Made by a program: the position numbers and the translations under genes. Below the pieces are notes generated by a model, which saw only the letters and a list, made by a program, of their open reading frames with translations, had not been told where the DNA came from and ran no database searches. DNA of 37,877 bases from Ascidiaceihabitans sp. (GTDB lineage Bacteria; Pseudomonadota; Alphaproteobacteria; Rhodobacterales; Rhodobacteraceae). Each line of letters begins with the position of its first letter. Positions within the stretch are counted from its first letter, which is position 1. The stretch covers positions 1-37,877 of the forward strand of contig JAOKHV010000016.1 in the NCBI GenBank assembly GCA_028248455.1, given 5' to 3'. Shown here piece after piece: positions 8,448 through 17,697 of the stretch.

Positions 8448-8940
8448 GAACGCCGAGGCCGATTCACAGCGTGGCGCGCAGGTTCAAATGCAGGTCATGT
8501 GTGAATATGGTCAGGAGTTTGCGATCCCTCGCCGAGATTGGTTTGATCACTTTATGGATGGGATGAACCGCTTGCCGCGTCCTGCATTGGCCCTTGGGAC
8601 ACTTGGGTTGTTCGTGGCGGCCATGATCGATCCCTTGTGGTTTTCGCAGCGAATGCAAGGTATTGCGCTGGTACCTGAACCGATGTGGTGGTTGTTGGGT
8701 GTTATTGTCTCGTTCTATTTTGGGGCAGGGCATCAGGTGAAAAGCCAGAAGTTTCAGCGTGAAATTGTGGGAACTATGGCGCATGTTCCGCAAGTGATGC
8801 ACAATATAAAAGCACTGAAAGAGTTGCGGGCAGAGAGCGTTGGTGTGGCTGACAGCGGCCCAGATGTTCGCCTGTCTGTGGCCTCAATAGCGCCAGATGC
8901 CAATGCGGCACTTGATGCATGGCGCAAACGCAACCAGTGA
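8365..8940 (+). CDS. GTA-type holin (three-TM holin family)
   Basis: The 191-residue protein matches the GTA release holin family (Pfam GTA_holin_3TM). Landmarks are LPRPALALGTLGLFVAAMID as a membrane segment (about residues 72-91), then WWLLGVIVSFYFGAG as a second one. The start is taken at ATG 8365 with AGGG 7 bases upstream; a second ATG two codons later is also possible. Reading further upstream, to 8194, only gives antiframe of the endolysin. In R. capsulatus the homologous holin and endolysin act together to release GTA. Here the holin frame is intact while its endolysin partner carries a stop. The C-terminal third is polar and presumably cytoplasmic. Confidence 0.85.
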   Translation: MCMVERMFQLMFGGGGNMVRDTVEVFRENAEADSQRGAQVQMQVMCEYGQEFAIPRRDWFDHFMDGMNRLPRPALALGTLGLFVAAMIDPLWFSQRMQGIALVPEPMWWLLGVIVSFYFGAGHQVKSQKFQREIVGTMAHVPQVMHNIKALKELRAESVGVADSGPDVRLSVASIAPDANAALDAWRKRNQ

Positions 8941-9037
8941 CCCGCGACAATGTGAACCGCTGTTATGCGCGAATATGATTGGCGTGGTTTGGGGCAGGGC
9001 CTATAGTTGGCTTAGCTTTTCAAAATGGATGCCATTG

Positions 9038-11005
9038 ATGATCACTGAACTTGGACACTTTGCCCTGATTTTAGCCTTTATGGTCGCGATCGTTCAGACC
9101 TTTGTTCCATTGGTCGGCGCCCACAAGGGATGGCAGTCATGGATGGCGGTTGCAGAACCTGCCGCGTCGGCACAATTCATGTTAACGGCCTTTGCATTCG
9201 GAGCATTGATGTGGGCGTTTATATCATCTGATTTCAGTCTGTTGCTGGTTGTTCAGAACAGCCACTCTGCCAAACCAATGCTGTATAAAATCAGTGGCAC
9301 ATGGGGCAACCACGAGGGATCAATGTTGCTTTGGGTTCTGATCGTATCCCTGTTTGGCGCTACGGCTGCGTGGTTTGGGACCAACCTGCCACCCAGCCTG
9401 CGGGCCCGTGTTTTGTCGGTTCAGGGCGCGATTGGCGTGGCGTTCTTTGCATTTATTCTGTTCACCTCAAACCCGTTTACGCGTCTTGCCGTTCCGCCCT
9501 TTGATGGGCAGGATTTGAACCCGTTGTTGCAGGACCCTGGTTTGGCGTTTCACCCACCATTTTTGTACTTGGGCTATGTGGGTCTAAGCATGGCATTCAG
9601 TTTTGCCGTTGCTGCATTGATTGAGGGGCGTGTGGATGCGGCGTGGGGCCGTTGGGTCCGCCCTTGGACATTGGCGGCGTGGATTTTCCTGACCATCGGC
9701 ATCGCGCTTGGGTCATGGTGGGCCTATTATGAACTTGGCTGGGGTGGGTTCTGGTTCTGGGATCCGGTTGAAAACGCATCCTTTATGCCGTGGTTGCTGT
9801 CTGCTGCTTTGCTGCATTCTGCCATTGTGGTCGAAAAGCGTGAAAGCTTGAAATCTTGGACAATTTTGCTGGCGATCTTGGCCTTTGGCTTTTCATTGAT
9901 TGGCACGTTTATCGTGCGTTCGGGTTTGCTGACTTCTGTGCACGCCTTTGCCAACGACCCTGAGCGGGGTGTGTTTATCCTAATGATCCTTGGCTTTTTT
10001 ACTGGCGGTGCGTTGATCCTATTCGCCTTGCGCGCAGGGACGATGGAAGCAAAGGGCGTCTTTGGACTGGTCAGCCGTGAAAGTGCACTGCTTACCAACA
10101 ACATCCTTCTTGCTGTCAGCTGTTTCGTGGTTTTCGTGGGTACAATGTGGCCTTTGGTGGCTGAGATGTTCTTTGACCGCAAATTGTCGGTGGGACCGCC
10201 GTTCTTCAACATGGCCTTTACGCCGTTTATGTTGGTTCTGGGATTGGTTTTGCCAGTGGGCGCGATGATGCCGTGGAAGCGCGCCGAGATTAAGCTTGCG
10301 TTTTATCCGTTGCGCTATGCGTTTGTTCTGGCGCTTGCGATTGCGGGATTGGTTTGGGTTATGCAGACAGGTCGATCCATATTGGGACCGATTGGCGTGT
10401 TCTTAGCTGCGTGGGTTGTCATGGGCGCTATCATCGATCTGGCGTCGCGTACCGGGCGCGGTGGTGGTCGTTGGGGCCGTTTGTTGCGTTTGCCACGTGC
10501 AGATTGGGGCAAGATGCTGTCGCATTCCGGTCTTGGGATCACCATGCTGGGCGTCGCAGGCATTACGTCTTGGCAGTACGAGGATATTCGCGTGGCCCAG
10601 ATCGGCCAGCCCTATGATGTAGGGGCGTATACGATCACCTTGAACGGTGTCGCGGATTCTGAGGGGCCGAACTATTTGGCAACGATCGCAGACATCACAT
10701 TGTCCAAAGATGGGCGTGTTTTGTCAGAGATGCGTCCAGAAAAGCGGATTTACCCTGTGGCCCAAATGCCAACGACAGAGGCGGCCATCGACTATAATTT
10801 GGCGCGTGACGTCTATGTTGTGATCGGGGATGAGCAGGATGCGGGCGGTTGGGCTGTGCGGACCTATGTGAAGCCATTGACCAACTGGATTTGGATTGGA
10901 TGTGCGTTCATGGCACTTGGTGGGTGCTTTAGTCTCTCAGATCGGCGTTTCCGCGTGGCCGCAGGGGCGCGTAAAACAAACGCCAAAGCGGTGCCAGCAG
11001 AATGA
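9038..11005 (+). CDS. ccmF: cytochrome c heme lyase subunit CcmF
   Basis: CcmF is the large membrane subunit of the heme ligation complex that attaches heme to apocytochrome c. The 655-residue protein is almost entirely hydrophobic with many transmembrane helices. The tryptophan-rich WWD heme-handling motif is clear in WWAYYELGWGGFWFWDPVEN. Conserved segments such as WGNHEGSMLLW and ENASFMPWLLSAALLHS are also present. ATG 9038 gives the usual beginning MITELGHFALIL; an in-frame ATG at 9029 is an alternative. The start codon context is weak (GGAT only). The stop overlaps ccmH by four bases (ATGA), indicating translational coupling. Confidence 0.95.
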   Translation: MITELGHFALILAFMVAIVQTFVPLVGAHKGWQSWMAVAEPAASAQFMLTAFAFGALMWAFISSDFSLLLVVQNSHSAKPMLYKISGTWGNHEGSMLLWVLIVSLFGATAAWFGTNLPPSLRARVLSVQGAIGVAFFAFILFTSNPFTRLAVPPFDGQDLNPLLQDPGLAFHPPFLYLGYVGLSMAFSFAVAALIEGRVDAAWGRWVRPWTLAAWIFLTIGIALGSWWAYYELGWGGFWFWDPVENASFMPWLLSAALLHSAIVVEKRESLKSWTILLAILAFGFSLIGTFIVRSGLLTSVHAFANDPERGVFILMILGFFTGGALILFALRAGTMEAKGVFGLVSRESALLTNNILLAVSCFVVFVGTMWPLVAEMFFDRKLSVGPPFFNMAFTPFMLVLGLVLPVGAMMPWKRAEIKLAFYPLRYAFVLALAIAGLVWVMQTGRSILGPIGVFLAAWVVMGAIIDLASRTGRGGGRWGRLLRLPRADWGKMLSHSGLGITMLGVAGITSWQYEDIRVAQIGQPYDVGAYTITLNGVADSEGPNYLATIADITLSKDGRVLSEMRPEKRIYPVAQMPTTEAAIDYNLARDVYVVIGDEQDAGGWAVRTYVKPLTNWIWIGCAFMALGGCFSLSDRRFRVAAGARKTNAKAVPAE

Positions 11006-11466
11006 AACGTTTTGTTTTCCTTTTGATGTTGATCGCCTCGCCATTGTGGGCGGTTGAGCCAGACGAAATTTTGGACGACCCCGCATTGGAGGCGCGTGCG
11101 CGTCATCTGTCCAAGGGGCTGCGCTGTCTGGTTTGTCAGAACGAAAGCATTGATGAAAGCAACGCCTCATTGGCGCGTGATTTGCGTATTCTGTTGCGCG
11201 AACGTTTGGTTGCTGGGGACAGTGACGAAGCGGCGGTGGATTTCATCGTTGATCGCTACGGCGAATATGTCCTGCTGCAACCGCGTGCGAATGGCTCCAC
11301 GTTGCTTTTGTGGGCGTCTGGCCCGTTGATGCTACTGCTTGCCGGTGGAATGGGGATCATTTACCTGCGTGGACGTGCCAAGGGATCTTCCACGGATGAT
11401 ACTGGACTGAGCGATGCGGAAAAAACGCGCTTGGCTCAGATATTAGATAATGATTTCAAAGATTGA
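11002..11466 (+). CDS. ccmH: cytochrome c maturation thiol reductase CcmH
   Basis: CcmH is the periplasmic thiol-disulfide protein that keeps apocytochrome CXXCH cysteines reduced for heme attachment. The 154-residue protein begins with a cleavable signal (MKRFVFLLMLIASPLWA). The LRCLVCQN motif carries the redox pair C42 and C45. One transmembrane helix follows at about residues 101-121, with a short cytoplasmic tail. It overlaps ccmF by ATGA. This is the short CcmH type; no ccmI-like gene follows, so that function must be elsewhere if present. Confidence 0.96.
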   Translation: MKRFVFLLMLIASPLWAVEPDEILDDPALEARARHLSKGLRCLVCQNESIDESNASLARDLRILLRERLVAGDSDEAAVDFIVDRYGEYVLLQPRANGSTLLLWASGPLMLLLAGGMGIIYLRGRAKGSSTDDTGLSDAEKTRLAQILDNDFKD

Positions 11467-11538
11467 CGTGCGGTTCTGCTTTCCCACTGCAACGCGTTTG
11501 ATATGCTTCGGCTAAGCCAGTCAAAAGGACAAGATGCC

Positions 11539-12312
11539 ATGGATTACCAGACGATCAAATTTGAACTGAACGACAACATTGCTGTCATTACCTTGGATCG
11601 TCCTGATGTAATGAACGCGATGTCGACCCAGATGCGCGCAGAAATTCAACATGCAGTCAAAGAGGGTGGGCGCACGGCGCGCTGTGTTGTCTTAACTGGG
11701 GCAGGGCGTGCGTTTTGTTCGGGTCAGGACCTGGGTGACAATTCAGGCAACAGCTTTGATTTAGAGCAAACGCTGCGTGACGAATACGAACCGATGCTGA
11801 AGGCGATCTATGATTGCCCTGTACCAACAATTGCAGCCGTGAACGGTGCAGCAGCAGGCGCTGGTGCGAACCTTGCATTGGCGTTTGATGTGGTGATCGC
11901 AAAAGAGAGTGCATACTTCCTGCAGGCGTTTGCACGTATCGGCTTATTGCCCGATGCTGGTGGTACTTACACGATGCCGCGTTCAATGGGGACAGCCAAA
12001 GCAATGGGTGCTGCGCTATTTGCGGACAAGATCACAGCCCGCCAAGCGGATGATTGGGGCATGATCTGGGAAGCCGTTTCAGATGATACATTTGTGGATC
12101 ATTGGAAATCACGCGCTGCATATTTGGCAAATGGGCCAACTGCAGCGTTTGGATCTGTAAAACGTGCGATCCGTGGATCGTGGGACAACACGCTAGAAGA
12201 CCAGCTTTCGCTTGAAGCATCAGAGCAAGGTGAATGCGGTCGTACGCGTGATTTCACAGAAGGTGTTTTGGCGTTTGTTGAAAAACGCCCTGCACAATTT
12301 GAAGGGCGTTAA
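11539..12312 (+). CDS. enoyl-CoA hydratase/isomerase family, PaaG-like isomerase
   Basis: A 257-residue crotonase-fold protein. The oxyanion-hole blocks are GRAFCSGQDL and VNGAAAGAGANLALAFD. The two catalytic glutamates of true enoyl-CoA hydratases are missing: the position in GAGANL is Asn111, and the QPE-type Glu is also replaced. An aspartate is kept in LLPDAGG (D139), matching the single catalytic Asp of PaaG-type ring-epoxide isomerases. This suggests an isomerase acting on a CoA thioester, perhaps phenylacetyl-CoA-derived, and not a hydratase. ATG 11539 has AAGGA nine bases upstream; the in-frame ATG 11503 lacks such a site. No other phenylacetate pathway genes are beside it. Its stop overlaps the stop of the converging broken gene. 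Confidence 0.8.
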   Translation: MDYQTIKFELNDNIAVITLDRPDVMNAMSTQMRAEIQHAVKEGGRTARCVVLTGAGRAFCSGQDLGDNSGNSFDLEQTLRDEYEPMLKAIYDCPVPTIAAVNGAAAGAGANLALAFDVVIAKESAYFLQAFARIGLLPDAGGTYTMPRSMGTAKAMGAALFADKITARQADDWGMIWEAVSDDTFVDHWKSRAAYLANGPTAAFGSVKRAIRGSWDNTLEDQLSLEASEQGECGRTRDFTEGVLAFVEKRPAQFEGR

Positions 12313-13053
12313 TTGTTTTGAGGACCATGACGGGCGACCAATACAACGTCGTCCGCAGTTGGAACCTTTGTTGAATGGTACGACATAACCGCAAGCGGTG
12401 CGCCGTCTGCTTTTAGCGTGACCAAGGATTAAGAGTCATTGATGTCCATCGTCACAACAGGTAGCGCGTTGCGGGCATTGTAAATCACAACTATCCGCTC
12501 TTGTTCGGTCTCTGGATCCTCAAATAAAGCACATTCAGTCCCGGTTATAGACGCGCGCAAAAGGGCTTCCCATTGTTCGTTTGGGAGCATTCCAGATGTG
12601 TCGTTCGATTTGGCCACTTTGGATGTTTACCTTGTTCGGCATTTGGTCTGAATAGTAATGCATGGCCCTTAAAGTGCTTGCAACGCCTTCAGACATGAAG
12701 ATTAAATAGTCTGCAATCAATGTTTTAGCCGCCCCAATCACGCGCGCGAGCGCAGAATTGCCGATAAAAATCACAGCATCTTTACCATCTTCTTTTACAG
12801 TCAACATTGTTTCTGATTGGTCTACAGCCACGAGTGCAACGAGGTCTTCAGCAGGGTCAAAATTGCAAATCACCGTGGGGAGAGGCGGTGAATATTTGAC
12901 TGATTTCATTCTATGGCGCGTTGTGGTCGTTTGCGCCTTTAGGATGGCATTTTTTGCCGGAGACCCTCCAAAGTCAAGTTGAAAGAGTCGGTACAGGGTT
13001 AGCAAAGCAGACAGCGATACAGCCACTGTAAAAAACACACCAAACCTTAACAC
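12309..13053 (-). pseudogene. unknown membrane-anchored protein, broken by a frameshift and an in-frame stop
   Basis: I do not recognise the family. From a GTG at 13053 the frame gives a hydrophobic N-terminal anchor (RFGVFFTVAVSLSALLTLYR) and then about 120 residues of soluble-looking sequence, to about 12620. From there the sensible reading moves to another frame (GMLPNEQWEALL, then ECALFEDPETEQERIVVIYN). That frame meets TAA at 12429-12431 and then continues open for 39 more codons (SLVTLKADGAPLAVMSYHS and onward) to TAA at 12309-12311. The three pieces together would make about 245 residues. The continuation past the stop, with balanced composition, is the evidence that this was one gene. 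The exact shift point lies between 12618 and 12630. The start codon is weakly supported. Confidence 0.7.
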
Positions 13054-13129
13054 AAAATTACCAAGCAGATATTATGCGTGTGTTTTGGCGGGCGTTAATG
13101 GTGTGATGGTTGCTTGATGGCGCGCCAAG

Positions 13130-14580
13130 TTAGGTAAACGGCATTAGAAATACGTTGTCTGCATCCAGAATAGCGAAGTCGGCGTTTTCGATAAAAAACG
13201 TAGCGTGGCCATCGACCCTCATCTGGGCGTTGTCGTCGGAACCAATTTCAAACGTAATGACGGGCGTTGGCACAGGTGGGTCATATTGATACACAAGGAC
13301 GTCTTAAGCCGGATCAAAGTCCACAACCTTGGCCTCTGCTAAGCCATCCATCCAGACGCCAGTTATAAGGGTGTCTGTACCTTCACCAGTATCGACGATG
13401 TCATTTGCACCAGCGTAGATCGTATCCTCGCCGTAGCCGCGAAATATCGTTTCGCATCACCCTGTTCGGAGACTGTGGTGACAGACAGTTGAGGGATGTC
13501 TCCGGATGTTCTTGCTTCGATCCATTGGTCTCCATCCAATAGATCGGCACCCATCAAGATGTCGTGCCCCGCATCGCCATGTATATAGTCGTTTCCGCTG
13601 CCGCCGCGCAGAAAATCAATGCCAGCCTGACTAATGACTAAGTCGTCGTCGCCTGAACCATATAGTGAGTCATTGCCAAGACCACCGAAAAGACCGTCAT
13701 TCCCATCGCGATCAAACGCTTTATCATTTCCATCTCCAAGTTCGAAAATATTGGCTTGATCTGTGCCTGTTTTGATCATCGTATTTGTTGGATCAGCCGT
13801 AACTTCATGGGGCGTTAAGAACACGTGATCAGGCGTCAGCTGGGTATTTTCGACATCTTCAACGGTAAGGACAGCAGATCCATCGATCATCAACTGTGCA
13901 TCGTCATTTGGACCGTTGATGTATTCGACTGTAGGCACCTCGTTTTCGCCATCGTATAGGTAGACCAAGACATCTTCGTTTCGATCAAAATCAGTGACGT
14001 GAGTGGTTTCGCCGTCTTCCATCCAATAGCCGGTTGTCACAACATCGTTGCCTAGGCCAGTGTAAACAACGTCGTTTAAGCCAGCGACGATCGTTTCACA
14101 GCCAACACCGCCATGTAGCGTATCCGCTTCGCCGACCTCGTAAGCTGACGTCAACAAGAACGCAGGAAGTTCACCAGACCGGGTAGATTCCGCGACTTCC
14201 ATTTCATTTAGAATGTCTGCGCCAAACAAGATATCATCGCCAGCGTCGCCGTCTAGGGTATCAGAACCTGATCCAGCAACGAGCAAATCCTCATCCGCGC
14301 CACCGCGTAGAAAATCATTACCTTCTTGGCCAAACACGATATCGGCGTCATCACCTGTAAAAACAACATCGACACCTGCGCGCCCAAATATCCGGTCATG
14401 GCCGTTGTGCGTTTCAATATCGTTTGGTCCAGCGGTGCCCGTTTTCTGCATATCATTCAAAGTCGTTTGGATGTCTGCGTCTTCATCGGTTTCGTCACTG
14501 TTGCCTATTAACATGTCAAAAGGGAATGGGCCCGAAAGGATTCCAAGCCCAAGCAAGGATAGTATGGCTAATTCGATAAT
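13130..14580 (-). pseudogene. RTX-type calcium-binding repeat protein, frameshifted and with an internal stop
   Basis: The protein has an N-terminal hydrophobic segment (IIELAILSLLGLGILSGPF) and then many GGxGxDxLxG nonapeptides of the hemolysin-type calcium-binding (RTX) kind. Two similar halves of roughly 200 residues each end in a non-RTX module (FDRNEDVLVYLYD in the first). In the second half the frame breaks between 13453 and 13454: restoring one base after GDA gives ETIFRGYGEDTIYAG, parallel to the first copy. The restored frame then meets TAA at 13304-13306 exactly where the first copy has Glu (FDPA-stop-DVLVYQYD against FDRNEDVLVYLYD). It continues to TAA at 13130. The likely start is ATT at 14580, nine bases after AGGAGG; upstream ATGs at 14715 and 14733 fall in or beside the gltA terminator. 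It was probably a secreted or surface protein; its specific function is unknown. Confidence 0.8.
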
Positions 14581-14700
14581 AGTTTCATCCCTCCTTTTAC
14601 TCGTAACGGACTCGTACAAGTCTTTGTTAATGGTGCTATGATCTGGGTCAATCAACGTAGTTTGGAAGAATGTCGGCTCTTTAGTGTTTGTATTTAAATT

Positions 14701-14731
14701 AAAAAATGGCTCCATCCTCGCAGATGAAGCC
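14701..14731 (-). terminator. intrinsic terminator of gltA
   Basis: On the minus strand, 31 bases after the gltA stop, GGCTTCATC and GATGGAGCC form a 9-base-pair stem (one G-T pair) with a six-base loop. It is followed by A and six T residues. This is a textbook rho-independent terminator and separates gltA from the RTX pseudogene. Confidence 0.8.
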
Positions 14732-14762
14732 ATAAACGCATTCTTTAGATAGTATTGGTGAT

Positions 14763-16058
14763 CTATCGATTTTCGATGTCGACATAATTTCGAACGGTTT
14801 CGCCAAGATAAAGCTGACGAGGGCGGCCAATCTTGTTTTGTGGATCTGCAATCATCTCTTTCCACTGTGAAATCCAGCCAACTGTACGAGACAGAGCAAA
14901 GATCGGAGTGAACATAGACGTTGGGAAACCCATCGCCTCGAGGATAATTCCTGAGTAGAAATCGACGTTCGGGAACAATTTCTTTTCTGTAAAGTATGGA
15001 TCGGCAAGTGCTGCTTTTTCCAATTCTTTGGCAACTTGAAGGATCGGGTTGTTTTCAACGCCGAGCAGTTCCAAAACTTCATCCGCAGATTCTTTCATCA
15101 CAGTTGCGCGTGGGTCGTGGTTTTTGTAAACGCGGTGGCCAAAGCCCATCAGACGGAATGGATCGTTCTTGTCTTTTGCACGGGCGATGAATTCTGGAAT
15201 GCGGTCTGGTGTGCCGATTTCGTTCAACATTTCTAGGCATGCTTGGTTCGCGCCGCCGTGGGCAGGGCCCCAAAGACATGCGATACCTGCTGCGATACAC
15301 GCAAACGGGTTTGCGCCAGAAGAAGACGCCAAACGTACAGTAGATGTAGACGCGTTTTGTTCGTGGTCTGCGTGAAGCGTAAAGATACGGTCCATTGCGC
15401 GGGCCAAGATTGGGTTAACTTCGTAATCTTCAGCAGGCACTGCAAAGCACATGCGCAAGAAGTTCGAAGCGTAATCCAAATCGTTGCGTGGATACACGAA
15501 TGGCTGACCAATCGTGTATTTGTATGCCATCGCAGCAATAGTTGGCATTTTGGCTATCATACGAATAGACGCGACTTCGCGCTGCCATGGATCCGTAATG
15601 TCAGTGGAGTCGTGGTAGAATGCGGACATCGCACCAACAACACCGGTCATGATGGCCATCGGGTGGGCATCGCGGCGGAAGCCACGGAACAAATACATCA
15701 TTTGTTCGTGTAGCATTGTATGGTTTGTCACTCGTGTTTCGAAATCTTCCAATTCTTTCGGGGACGGCAAGTTGCCGTACAACAGCAAATAGCAAACCTC
15801 GAGGTAATGCGATTTTCCAGCCAACTGATCAATTGGATAGCCACGGTGTAATAGCTCACCCTCGTCACCATCAATAAACGTAATCGTGCTGTCGCAAGAC
15901 GCAGTTGAGGTGAAACCTGGATCATAAGTGAAAACGCCAGCTTGAGCGTAAAGCTTGCGGATATCTAGTACATCTGGACCAGCTGTTGGTGAGTAGATCG
16001 GTAGGTCGTACTCCTTACCATCAATGCTCAGCGTTGCGGATTTTTTTGTATCAGCCAT
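14763..16058 (-). CDS. gltA: citrate synthase
   Basis: GltA condenses acetyl-CoA with oxaloacetate in the TCA cycle. The 431-residue protein is the long, NADH-sensitive-length type of Gram-negative bacteria. The catalytic triad is present: H267 in [10 protein letters not shown]308 in [14 protein letters not shown] and D366 in NVDFYSG. The upstream sequence AAGGGGATCAC-ATG gives a strong ribosome site. The gene lies behind gltX with 103 bases between, and its own terminator follows. No lesions are seen, in contrast to the broken genes just downstream. Confidence 0.97.
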   Translation of the reverse strand: MADTKKSATLSIDGKEYDLPIYSPTAGPDVLDIRKLYAQAGVFTYDPGFTSTASCDSTITFIDGDEGELLHRGYPIDQLAGKSHYLEVCYLLLYGNLPSPKELEDFETRVTNHTMLHEQMMYLFRGFRRDAHPMAIMTGVVGAMSAFYHDSTDITDPWQREVASIRMIAKMPTIAAMAYKYTIGQPFVYPRNDLDYASNFLRMCFAVPAEDYEVNPILARAMDRIFTLHADHEQNASTSTVRLASSSGANPFACIAAGIACLWGPAHGGANQACLEMLNEIGTPDRIPEFIARAKDKNDPFRLMGFGHRVYKNHDPRATVMKESADEVLELLGVENNPILQVAKELEKAALADPYFTEKKLFPNVDFYSGIILEAMGFPTSMFTPIFALSRTVGWISQWKEMIADPQNKIGRPRQLYLGETVRNYVDIENR

Positions 16059-16161
16059 GTGATCCCCTTCATTATGTCTACGACAGGATTCTCCCGTCGA
16101 TTTGTCAGGTTAGCCCGTTTTTGGCGGGTGCCTGTCATGCGTATCGTTATCGTTACGACCC

Positions 16162-17619
16162 TTACAAAGCGGTTAACCTTGAAACGGTCGTTTTTGTAGC
16201 CGCTGTATCAACAGTGGCTTGCGTCAAGCGGGCCAAGGATTCTTCCTGTTCCAAGACTAACATCATGTCAAAAACCGAGGGCGTTACCGCGCGTCCTGCA
16301 AGGGCTGCCCGTAAAGGCCCAGCCAGCTTACCAAACTTAGTGCCCTTCGCCTTGCAAAAGGCATTTAGGGCAGCCTCCAGGCTATCTCGGTCCCAACTAA
16401 CAGCACTTAAAAGCGGCGTCAATTCACTCAGTATACCACGGGATACAGAGTCGAGATTTTTTGCCGCTTTTTCGTTTGGCACGATTGGACGCTTGGATAG
16501 GACAAAAATCGCCTTTTCGAGCAAATCAGGAAAGGTTTTTGCGCGTTCTTTTAGGCAATACATGCCATTTAGTATTCCATTCGACTGAGCGTCCGACAAT
16601 GCGGGTTGGCCTGATGCGTCCAAAAAGGCGGTGATTTCTTTTACCAACGCTGCGTCATCTGTTTGTGCGATATGCTGACCACAGAGGCTTTCAAGCTTTT
16701 TGAAATCGAAACGGGCAGGGCTCTTGCCGATTCCCTTAAGGTCAAACCACTCCTTGGCCTGAGCATCCGTAAAGAATTCATCATTCCCGTGACTCCAACC
16801 CAAACGCGTCAGGTAATTGCGCATGCCCGAAGCAGGATAGCCCATCACTTGATATTCTTCGGCACCGGTCGCGCCGTGGCGTTTTGATAGTTTTTTGCCG
16901 TCGCCGCCAAAAATAAGCGGAATGTGTGCCCAAACAGGAACGTCCCAACCCATCGCGTTGTATATAGTCATTTGGCGTGCTGCATTGTTAAGGTGATCGT
17001 CACCGCGAATAACGTGGGTTACGCCCATGTCGTGATCGTCAACAACAACAGCCAACATATACACTGGCGTGCCGTCTGAGCGTAGCAACACCATGTCGTC
17101 CAACTGATCGTTGCTGATTGTTACGTCGCCTTGGACTTCATCCTTTATGATTGTGGTGCCATCTTGGGGCGCTTTGATGCGTATAACGAAGGGTGTATCT
17201 GGTTGATCTTTTGCCGCTACGTCACGCCATGGGCTGTGAAATAGGGTGCTTTTGCCTTCAGCTTTTGCCGCATCGCGGAAAGCCTGAATTTCGTCTTGGG
17301 TTGAATAGCATTTGTATGCTTTGCCTGCGGCCAATAATTCATGTGCAACCGCTGCATGGCGCTCCGCGCCGTCAAACTGGCTGATGACATCGCCATCATG
17401 ATCTAAGCCAAGCCAAGCCATGCCTTGCAAGATTGCTTGGGTCGCTTCGGGTGTAGAGCGTGCGCGATCCGTATCTTCGATGCGCAAAAGGAATTTACCG
17501 CCACGTCCACGCGCAAAAAGCCAGTTGAAAAGAGCCGTTCGCGCCCCGCCGATGTGTAGATACCCCGTTGGTGAGGGGGCAAAGCGTGTTACGACAGGTT
17601 TGAATGTTTCAACGGGCAT
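16162..17619 (-). CDS. gltX: glutamyl-tRNA synthetase
   Basis: GltX charges tRNA-Glu (and in many alphaproteobacteria also tRNA-Gln, for later amidation). The 485-residue class I synthetase has the HIGH-type motif as HIGG at residues 22-25 and the KLSKR motif in KKLSKRHG at 242-249. The start at 17619 gives the expected [19 protein letters not shown]; the frame is open further upstream but that part is not conserved. The ribosome site is AAGG about ten bases before the ATG. It is divergent from comEC, with 78 bases between their likely starts, and runs toward gltA. Confidence 0.95.
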   Translation of the reverse strand: MPVETFKPVVTRFAPSPTGYLHIGGARTALFNWLFARGRGGKFLLRIEDTDRARSTPEATQAILQGMAWLGLDHDGDVISQFDGAERHAAVAHELLAAGKAYKCYSTQDEIQAFRDAAKAEGKSTLFHSPWRDVAAKDQPDTPFVIRIKAPQDGTTIIKDEVQGDVTISNDQLDDMVLLRSDGTPVYMLAVVVDDHDMGVTHVIRGDDHLNNAARQMTIYNAMGWDVPVWAHIPLIFGGDGKKLSKRHGATGAEEYQVMGYPASGMRNYLTRLGWSHGNDEFFTDAQAKEWFDLKGIGKSPARFDFKKLESLCGQHIAQTDDAALVKEITAFLDASGQPALSDAQSNGILNGMYCLKERAKTFPDLLEKAIFVLSKRPIVPNEKAAKNLDSVSRGILSELTPLLSAVSWDRDSLEAALNAFCKAKGTKFGKLAGPLRAALAGRAVTPSVFDMMLVLEQEESLARLTQATVDTAATKTTVSRLTAL

Positions 17620-17697
17620 AGGGAATTTACCTTTCAGTAACCACGAGGGTCCTAGAGTTTTGCCACTATCTATATAGTGCGCAAAGCGGGGGCAAGC

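Noticed and set aside
16102-16135. Possible terminator hairpin between gltX and gltA (CCCG...CGGG around a run of T/A)
   Set aside because: The stem is only four or five pairs and no T run follows on the minus strand, so it is not listed.
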